A program made the position numbers and the translations under genes. The notes beneath the pieces are model-generated. The model ran no database searches and was not told where the DNA came from. It worked only from the letters and a program-made list of their open reading frames with translations. 47,907 bases of DNA from JBICIG01 sp043101605 (GTDB lineage: Bacteria > Planctomycetota > Phycisphaerae > Phycisphaerales > UBA1924): assembly GCA_043101605.1 (NCBI GenBank), contig JBICIG010000112.1, positions 1-47,907 on the forward strand, in the 5' to 3' direction. This document shows, piece after piece, positions 42,496-47,907 of the stretch; position 1 is the stretch's first letter, and each line of letters begins with the position of its first letter.

Positions 42496-42501
42496 AGTAT
42501 A
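42496..42501 (-). promoter_or_regulatory. Leaderless -10 element of the nfeD-floA operon
   Basis: TATACT on the minus strand, ending 5 nt before ATG 42490 (8 nt before the second ATG at 42487). It overlaps the end of the upstream Nudix gene region by position only (that gene ends at 42523). No Shine-Dalgarno is seen. Confidence 0.5.
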
Positions 42502-42522
42502 TGAAAGCCCGCGATGCCCGCC

Positions 42523-43050
42523 TCACGACACCGGCGGCGGGATCCGCTGCTCCACGCGCCACGCCATCTCCTCACCCGTGCAGTCAATGTGCACGCTGAA
42601 GAAACCGCACTCGTCCATCGGGCCCGCCCCCTCCACCTGCTTCACCAGCGGCCAGATGATCCGTCGATCCGTCTCTGGGAGCGGCAAGGACTCGATTTCA
42701 TCCTCCTCATGCCACTCCAACAGCCCCTCGTCCATCTCCACCGCGTCCACCGACACCGCCCCGAGCACCCGGAAGTAGAACAGCAGCCAGTGCCCGTGAC
42801 CCTCGTACGCCGTCTCGGCGATCAGCCCGATCAGCCGCAACCGCTCCACCGGGATCTCAATCCCCGCCTCCTCCAGAATCTCCCGCCGGGCGCACTGCGC
42901 AGGGCTCTCCCCGTGCTCCATGTCCAGTTTCCCCCCGATCGGCGAGCACAGCCCCTGGTTCGGCGCCTTCTTCCGACGCAGCAGCAGCACCCGACCCCGC
43001 TCGTCTCGGAGGTCGCACAGACACGCGATCTTGTACGGCAGCGCCGGCAT
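42523..43050 (-). CDS. Nudix hydrolase
   Basis: 175 residues. GAGGAG 4-5 nt before the ATG at 43050 sets the start and excludes an upstream frame extension. The Nudix box is recognisable with a two-residue insertion in its first loop: GGKLDMEHGESPAQCARREILEEAG, with the Mg-binding REILEE intact. KKAPNQGLCSPIGGK upstream resembles the MutT/8-oxo-dGTPase group. The substrate is unclear. Downstream on the same strand is the nfeD-floA operon. Confidence 0.9.
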   Translation of the reverse strand: MPALPYKIACLCDLRDERGRVLLLRRKKAPNQGLCSPIGGKLDMEHGESPAQCARREILEEAGIEIPVERLRLIGLIAETAYEGHGHWLLFYFRVLGAVSVDAVEMDEGLLEWHEEDEIESLPLPETDRRIIWPLVKQVEGAGPMDECGFFSVHIDCTGEEMAWRVEQRIPPPVS

Positions 43051-43154
43051 CGTTCTCCTCTCATCCTGCACCCGAACCACCCGCGGAAATCCCCCGATCC
43101 GACGATAGCACCCGCTAACGGACACCATTGGCGTCACGGCCACTCCCTGTCCGA

Positions 43155-43160
43155 TACTCT
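43155..43160 (+). promoter_or_regulatory. Leaderless -10 element of the murC-murB-ddl operon
   Basis: TACTCT ends exactly 6 nt before the ATG at 43167 (the overlapping GATACT at 43153-43158 is an alternative register). TTGGCG at 43128-43133 is a possible -35 with a 21-nt spacer. No Shine-Dalgarno before the start. Confidence 0.45.
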
Positions 43161-43166
43161 CCCACC

Positions 43167-44756
43167 ATGACGACACGGAATGTCGCGTCCAAGCACCAGC
43201 CCGCCGTGGTCACCCGACCCGTCGAGGTGCCTCTCCCGACCGCAAAGCCCGCCGAGACGATCCCCGTCTCCGCACGCCCTCCAAGATTCACCATCCGCGA
43301 CGCAGACCTCTTCTTCGCCGGCATCGGCGGCTGCGGCATGTCGGGCCTCGCACGCATGTTCACCGCCCGCGGCGCCCGCGTCACCGGCTCCGATTCGGCC
43401 GAGTCCCCCGTCACCGGCGCCCTCCGGGCCGACGGCTTCACCGTCCTCGCCGAGTCCGCCGTCCAGTCCCTCCCCGACCCCTGCGACGCCCTCATCGCAT
43501 CCGCCGCAATCCGCCGCGATCACCCCCTCATGCTCGACGCCGGCACCCGGGGCATCCCCGTCTTCTCCTACGCCGAGGCCCTCGGCGAACTCATGGCCCG
43601 CTCCACCGGCGTCGCCATCGCCGGCACCCACGGCAAGAGCACCACCACCGCCATGCTCGGCGCTGCGCTCGTCGACGCCGGCCTCGACCCCAATGTCATC
43701 GTCGGCGCCACCTGCCCCCAACTCGCCGGCGGCTCCCTCGGCTCCCCCGTCTTCGCCGGGCCCACCGGCTTCCGCACCGGTTCCCACGCCGTCCCCGCCG
43801 GGCCATACGCCGGCCGCGAGGGCCTCCTCCTCGCCGAAGCCTGCGAGTACAACCGCTCCTTCCACAACCTCGCCCCGGTCGTCGGCTCCATCAGCAGCGT
43901 CGAAGCAGACCACCTCGATGTCTACGGCTCCCTCGACCAGGTCGTCGAAGCCTTCCGAGGCTTCGCCGCACGACTCCCCTCCGAGAAGCAAGGCGGCTAC
44001 CTCCTCATCGCCCACGACGGCGCCCACCGCCGCGAGATCACCGCCGGCCTCACCTGCGCCGTCGAGACCATCGGCTTCTCACCCGAAGCCGACTGGCATG
44101 TCTCCTTCGATCCCGCCGAGCAGCGCGTCACCCTCTCGCACCACCACGATCTCGTCGCACGCTGGGGCATGCGCATGCCCGGCGCCCACAACGCCATGAA
44201 CGCCGCCACCGCCTGCGCCCTCGGCGTCGTACTCGGCGGCAACCCCGAAACCCTCGGCCGCTCCCTCGCCGCCTTCCGCGGCCTCGAACGCCGATGCCAG
44301 TTCCTCGCCGAACGCCAGGTCACCGGCGGCGGCGTCCGCGTCTACGACGACTACGGCCACCACCCCTCCGAAATCGACGCCACCCTCCGCGCCCTCCGTG
44401 AACTCGAACGCCCCGAGGAGCGCGAAGGCCGACTCGTCTGCGTCTTCCAGCCCCACCAGCACTCCCGCACCCGCTTCCTCCTCGAGGAATTCGCCGCCGC
44501 CTTCACCCAGGCCGATGTCGTCATCGTCCCCCACATCTACTTCGTCCGCGACTCCGAAGCCGAGAAGCAGCGCGTCACCGCCGCCGACCTCGTCGACCGC
44601 CTCCGCTCGCGCGGCGTCCGCGCCATGCACCTCTACCCCTTTGGGGCCATCGTCGAGCAACTCGAGAATGTCTGCCGACCCGGCGACCTCCTCGTCGTCA
44701 TGGGCGCCGGCCCCGTCTGGCAGGTCGCACGCGGCTACCTCGAAGCAGGCACCTGA
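43167..44756 (+). CDS. murC: UDP-N-acetylmuramate--L-alanine ligase
   Basis: 529 residues from MTTRNVAS; a 39-nt longer frame exists, but TACTCT 6 nt before this ATG favours it. After a Pro-rich N-terminal extension (about 45 residues) comes the MurC nucleotide fold FFAGIGGCGMSGLARMFTARG, then the ATP loop IAGTHGKSTTTAML, EACEYNRSFHNL (E-x-D/N-like Mg region), GAHNAMNAATACALGV and YDDYGHHPSEIDATL. It adds L-Ala to UDP-MurNAc in the cytoplasm. First gene of murC-murB-ddl-ftsQ, the dcw order without murG or ftsW in this window. Confidence 0.96.
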   Translation: MTTRNVASKHQPAVVTRPVEVPLPTAKPAETIPVSARPPRFTIRDADLFFAGIGGCGMSGLARMFTARGARVTGSDSAESPVTGALRADGFTVLAESAVQSLPDPCDALIASAAIRRDHPLMLDAGTRGIPVFSYAEALGELMARSTGVAIAGTHGKSTTTAMLGAALVDAGLDPNVIVGATCPQLAGGSLGSPVFAGPTGFRTGSHAVPAGPYAGREGLLLAEACEYNRSFHNLAPVVGSISSVEADHLDVYGSLDQVVEAFRGFAARLPSEKQGGYLLIAHDGAHRREITAGLTCAVETIGFSPEADWHVSFDPAEQRVTLSHHHDLVARWGMRMPGAHNAMNAATACALGVVLGGNPETLGRSLAAFRGLERRCQFLAERQVTGGGVRVYDDYGHHPSEIDATLRALRELERPEEREGRLVCVFQPHQHSRTRFLLEEFAAAFTQADVVIVPHIYFVRDSEAEKQRVTAADLVDRLRSRGVRAMHLYPFGAIVEQLENVCRPGDLLVVMGAGPVWQVARGYLEAGT

Positions 44757-44760
44757 CCCC

Positions 44761-45687
44761 ATGCCCGCCGCCACCTCCCCCTGCCCCATCGACCACCACG
44801 CCCCCATCCGCACCTGGTTCCGAGTCGGTGGGGGGGCCGACCGACTCGCACGCCCAGCCGACCCCGCGCAACTCGCCGCACTGCTCCAGGAAGACCCCGA
44901 CCTCCGCATCCTCGGCTCCGGCGCCAACCTCCTCATCGCCGACTCCGGCGTGCGCGAACTCGTCGTCCGTCTCGACGCCGACCACTGGAAGCACGCCGAC
45001 ATCAACCCCGCCGACGCCACCGTCACCGCCCGCGCCGGCACCGACCTCGCACGACTTATCCTCGACACCGCCCGCGCCGGACTCGCCGGCCTCGAAGGAC
45101 TCGGCGGCGTCCCCGCATCCCTCGGCGGCGCCATCCGCATGAACGCCGGCGGCCGCTTCGGCGAGATCTCCCAGCACCTCACCCGTGTCCGCATCCTCAC
45201 CCGCGACGGCACCATCGAAGACCGCAAACCCGCCGACTGCCGCTTCGCCTACCGACACACCGCACTCCAACACGCCATCATCCTCGAAGCCGACTTCCAA
45301 CTCACCCCGGACGACCCCGCCGCCATCCGCGCCCGTCTCAAGGATGTCATGGCCGCCAAGAAGCACTCCCAGCCCATGGGCGAGTCCTCCGCCGGCTGCT
45401 GCTTCAAGAATCCCCGCCTCTCCAGCGACCTCGAAGACATCGCCCCCGCCGGCACCCGCGTCAGCGCCGGGCTCCTCATCGACCGCGCCGGCTGCAAGGG
45501 CCTCTCCGTCGGCGGCGCCACCGTCAGCACCCTCCACGCCAACTTCCTCACAACCTCCCGCAACGCCTCCGCCGCCGACCTCCTCGCCCTCATGCGACTC
45601 GTCCAGTCCCGCGTCCACGACGCCTTCGGCATCACACTCGAACGCGAAGTCGTCGTTTGGGGAGAGCCCCCCGAACCCACGCCATGA
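44761..45687 (+). CDS. murB: UDP-N-acetylenolpyruvoylglucosamine reductase
   Basis: 308 residues, 4 nt after murC. The FAD domain has TWFRVGGGADRLARPAD, RILGSGANLLIADSGV and GLAGLEGLGGVPASLGGAIRMNAGG. The catalytic acid region reads SSAGCCFKNP, so Cys occupies the position of Ser229 in E. coli SAGSFFKNP; Cys is also seen in some type II MurB. LIDRAGCKGLSVGGATVSTLHANFL matches the C-terminal substrate domain. It reduces UDP-GlcNAc-enolpyruvate to UDP-MurNAc. Confidence 0.95.
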   Translation: MPAATSPCPIDHHAPIRTWFRVGGGADRLARPADPAQLAALLQEDPDLRILGSGANLLIADSGVRELVVRLDADHWKHADINPADATVTARAGTDLARLILDTARAGLAGLEGLGGVPASLGGAIRMNAGGRFGEISQHLTRVRILTRDGTIEDRKPADCRFAYRHTALQHAIILEADFQLTPDDPAAIRARLKDVMAAKKHSQPMGESSAGCCFKNPRLSSDLEDIAPAGTRVSAGLLIDRAGCKGLSVGGATVSTLHANFLTTSRNASAADLLALMRLVQSRVHDAFGITLEREVVVWGEPPEPTP

Positions 45688-46616
45688 CCAACCCCGCCTC
45701 CATCCGCGTCGCCGTCCTCGGCGGCGGGCCCGACGCCGAACGACCAGTCAGCCTCCAGAGCGCCGCCGGCGTCGCCGACGCCCTCCGCGCCGCCGGCTTC
45801 CAGGTCCTCCCCCTCACCGTCGACCGTCCAACCACCGACGAACTCGCCTCCATCGACGCACACGCCATCTTCCCCGTCCTCCACGGCCGCTTCGGCGAAG
45901 GGGGCGAACTCCAACGCCGTCTCGCCGACGCCAACCTCCCCTTCGTCGGCTCCCACGCCGCCCCCGCCCGCCTCGCGATGGACAAGATCGCAAGCAAGCT
46001 CCTCGCCGCCTCCCTCGCGATCCCCACCGCCCCCGCCAGCGTCCTCGACCCCGCCGCCCCCGGCTCCTGGCTCGAGCCCCCCGTCGTCTGCAAGCCCATC
46101 CACGAAGGCTCCAGCGTCGGGCTCTCCATCTGCCGCGACGCCGACGCCCTCCGCGCCGCCATCGCCGCCGCCAGCGCCGCCAGCACCCCCTTCATGATCG
46201 AGAGGCTCATCCCGGGCCGCGAACTCACAATCGCCATCCTCGACCACCACGCCCTCCCCATCATCGAGATCACTCCCGCCGCCGGCGTCTACGACTACGC
46301 CGCCAAGTACGACCGCGACGACACCCGCTACACACCCGCCCCCGAACTCCCTCCCGGCATCACCGATCAACTCACACGCGACGCCCAGCGACTCGCCGCC
46401 GCCGCCGGCGTCCGCCACCTCGCACGCGTCGACTTCATCCTCGATCCCGCCGGCACTCCCTGGTTCCTCGAACTCAACACCATGCCCGGCTTCACCAGTC
46501 ACTCCCTCTTTCCCATGGCCGCCCGCGCCGCCGGCATCGACACCCCCGCCCTCTGCGCACGCCTCGTCCAACTCGCCCTCCGCGACCACGCGCCCGCCCT
46601 CACGCCCAACGCCTGA
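45684..46616 (+). CDS. ddl: D-alanine--D-alanine ligase
   Basis: 310 residues; the ATG at 45684 overlaps murB by ATGA. The ATP-grasp enzyme shows VAVLGGGPDAERPVSLQSA (where many Ddl have GG.SxERxVSL), FPVLHGRFGEGGELQRRL, KPIHEGSSVGLS (ATP loop), ITPAAGVYDYAAKY, VDFILD and FLELNTMPGFTSHSLFPMAA (Mg-binding and D-Ala site). It makes the D-Ala-D-Ala end of the peptidoglycan stem. Confidence 0.96.
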   Translation: MTNPASIRVAVLGGGPDAERPVSLQSAAGVADALRAAGFQVLPLTVDRPTTDELASIDAHAIFPVLHGRFGEGGELQRRLADANLPFVGSHAAPARLAMDKIASKLLAASLAIPTAPASVLDPAAPGSWLEPPVVCKPIHEGSSVGLSICRDADALRAAIAAASAASTPFMIERLIPGRELTIAILDHHALPIIEITPAAGVYDYAAKYDRDDTRYTPAPELPPGITDQLTRDAQRLAAAAGVRHLARVDFILDPAGTPWFLELNTMPGFTSHSLFPMAARAAGIDTPALCARLVQLALRDHAPALTPNA

Positions 46617-46625
46617 GAACCACCC

Positions 46626-47708
46626 ATGCCCTCCCGCAAGAAGCCCGCCAAGCCCCGCGCCAGCAAGCAAAGCCCCAAGAAGCCCGCGCCCAAAGTGCCC
46701 GCACGCAAGACCCCCGCCAAGTCGGCCAACAAGTCCGCCGGGCCCTCTCCCCTCGCCCGCGTCTCCGCCGCCACTCTCCCCGCCCTCCGCTCCCAGGGCC
46801 CCCGCATCGCGATCGCCGGCCTGGCGATCGTCGTCGGCATCGGCATCGTCCTCGGCGTCGGCGCCCTCCACACCCGCGCCCAGCACTGGATCCAGACCGG
46901 CCAGGACACCATCCACATCGGCTGGCCCTCCAGCCAGACCCCCGGTGCCGCCCTCGATCCCGCCGCACCCGACGCCGAGGTCCTCGGCACCTGGATGCCC
47001 CAACAGGTCCGCGACGATCTCGTCGCCACCGTCCGCGACGCACTCGGCGAAGACCGCTCACCATTCCAGCACGACAACCTCCGACGCGCCGCCGCCGCCC
47101 TCGAACGCACCGGATGGCTCGAAGCCGAAGCCACCGCACGCCGACGCACCGGCGACATCATCGAAGTCTCCGGAACATGGCGCGTCCCCGCCGCCGTCGT
47201 CCGGCTCGGCGACACCGACTACATGGTCGATTGGAACGCCCGACGCCTCCCCCTCAACTACCCCGCCGACCTCCGCGATCCCGCCAACTTCAGGACCGAC
47301 CTCGCCAACCAGTCCCTCCGCCGCATCATCGGGGCCCCGGGCCCCCTCCCACGCACACGCGACGGCAAGCCCGACTACCAGACACCCTGGCCCGGCGAGC
47401 CGGTCGAAGCCGCCCTCGCACTCCTCCAGGAGATCCGTGCCGAGCCCTACTACGCCCAGGTCGCCGCCATCGATGTCTCGCAGTTCCGCGCCCGATCGGG
47501 CATGCTCATCATCATCACCGACCGCGGCACCACCATCGAGTGGGGCCACCGCCCCGACATCTACCGCGACGAACCCGTCTCCCCGGAGGAGAAACTCCTC
47601 CGTCTCCGCCGCCTCTACACCCAGCCCGGCATCAACCACATCGACGGCGGGACCAGCGGCTGCCGCCTCTACACTCCCGAGATCGACTGCCCGCCGCCCA
47701 CCGGCTGA
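46626..47708 (+). CDS. ftsQ: FtsQ-like cell division protein
   Basis: 360 residues, 9 nt after ddl, in the position where dcw clusters carry ftsQ. A Lys/Pro/Ala-rich cytoplasmic N-terminus (about 1-45) precedes one membrane helix (AIAGLAIVVGIGIVLGVGAL, about 61-80) and a large extracytoplasmic domain. LRRAAAALERTGWLEAEATARR resembles a POTRA-type helix-strand unit and ISVTDRGTTIEWG-like beta segments occur near the C-terminus. Sequence identity to E. coli FtsQ is low; the call rests on topology and position. Confidence 0.7.
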   Translation: MPSRKKPAKPRASKQSPKKPAPKVPARKTPAKSANKSAGPSPLARVSAATLPALRSQGPRIAIAGLAIVVGIGIVLGVGALHTRAQHWIQTGQDTIHIGWPSSQTPGAALDPAAPDAEVLGTWMPQQVRDDLVATVRDALGEDRSPFQHDNLRRAAAALERTGWLEAEATARRRTGDIIEVSGTWRVPAAVVRLGDTDYMVDWNARRLPLNYPADLRDPANFRTDLANQSLRRIIGAPGPLPRTRDGKPDYQTPWPGEPVEAALALLQEIRAEPYYAQVAAIDVSQFRARSGMLIIITDRGTTIEWGHRPDIYRDEPVSPEEKLLRLRRLYTQPGINHIDGGTSGCRLYTPEIDCPPPTG

Positions 47709-47739
47709 CTCCATCCGCGCCGCAGCCGCCTTCCTCGAG

Positions 47740-47907
47740 ATGAACCCCCCAGAGCCACAACCCGACACGCCGGACCCCTCCCCTCCGGCGGATGCCCCCA
47801 CGCCGATCGAACACGCCCACACGAATCCCACGCCCGCCTCCCCGGCCGACGATCCCCCACAGGACCGCGACATCTTCGGCCGCGCACCACGCCACCACCC
47901 CGACTGG
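47740..47907 (+). CDS. Pro-rich ORF, 3'-truncated by the window edge
   Basis: An ATG at 47740 opens a frame of 56 codons with no stop before the right edge. The product is extremely rich in Pro, Asp and Thr (MNPPEPQPDTPDPSPPADAP) and ends in RAPRHHPDW. Position after ftsQ suggests ftsA or another division gene, but the visible part is only a disordered N-terminal leader. No Shine-Dalgarno. It may be real but is unrecognised. Confidence 0.45.
   Translation, partial: MNPPEPQPDTPDPSPPADAPTPIEHAHTNPTPASPADDPPQDRDIFGRAPRHHPDW

Noticed and set aside
45249..47003. 584-residue minus-strand and 852-residue plus-strand shadow frames in the mur block
   Set aside because: MurB, Ddl and FtsQ explain the region with conserved motifs and coupled starts.
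1..47907. CRISPR arrays, insertion sequences, prophage genes or integration sites at the tRNA
   Set aside because: No spaced direct repeats, transposase or integrase was seen, and no duplicated tRNA 3' end was found downstream of 14354.

Overview
The window is about 48 kb of very GC-rich (by eye near 70%) bacterial chromosome, almost fully coding, with no gene-free stretch over about 220 bases. Several features point to a planctomycete, most likely of the Phycisphaerae type: a pilus/type II secretion operon with very large minor pseudopilins, a TlpA-type thioredoxin with a helical-repeat tail, a UPF0365 (FloA)/NfeD cluster, and many long-leader or leaderless genes. The lineage is inferred from gene content only; no rRNA marker is present. 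A murC-murB-ddl-ftsQ block shows that this organism makes peptidoglycan, which not all planctomycetes were thought to do.

Layout. Positions 1-14234 (+): a type IV pilus / type II secretion operon with PilT (cut by the left edge), a PilB/GspE ATPase, PilC/GspF, four translationally coupled pseudopilins and a 1726-residue GspK-like protein. 14281-14354 (+): tRNA-Pro(TGG). 14412-17707 (+): a glutamate-cysteine ligase-like protein with two CBS domains, coupled to an aspartoacylase/succinylglutamate desuccinylase-like zinc enzyme. 17778-19408 (+): a membrane-anchored hypothetical and a peroxiredoxin/TlpA-like protein. 19409-23909 (-): GNAT acetyltransferase, YjbQ, a membrane protein, YceI and GuaA. 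24125-27850 (+): lipoprotein, RsbW-like kinase, STAS protein, MlaE permease and a GH13 glycosidase lipoprotein. 27847-28830 (-): UbiA-like membrane protein. 28894-31005 (+): ribH-nusB-ftsY. 31060-33502 (-): a Tae4-like amidase downstream of an MscS channel. 33651-36449 (+): a beta-helix protein and what looks like a fused TssB-TssC contractile sheath protein. 36568-37680 (-): thioredoxin-TPR protein. 37878-38855 (+): TonB-like protein. 38949-43050 (-): FloA, short NfeD, NfeD protease, Nudix hydrolase. 43167-47907 (+): murC, murB, ddl, ftsQ-like and the start of a Pro-rich ORF.

The most interesting signals are these. (1) A compact single-chain TssB-TssC-like sheath protein lies 3.4 kb from a T6SS Tae4-type amidase, with no other T6SS gene in view. 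(2) The palindrome ACGT is nearly absent: my manual read found one copy in 48 kb, where base composition alone predicts roughly 130. Codons before Val switch from NAC to NAT to avoid it. (3) Five genes on both strands have a TANNNT hexamer exactly 6 nt before the ATG, which implies leaderless mRNAs. (4) The PilB/GspE ATPase lacks its four zinc cysteines, and the GspK-like protein is about five times the usual length.

All counts and boundaries come from manual reading. No database search was run.
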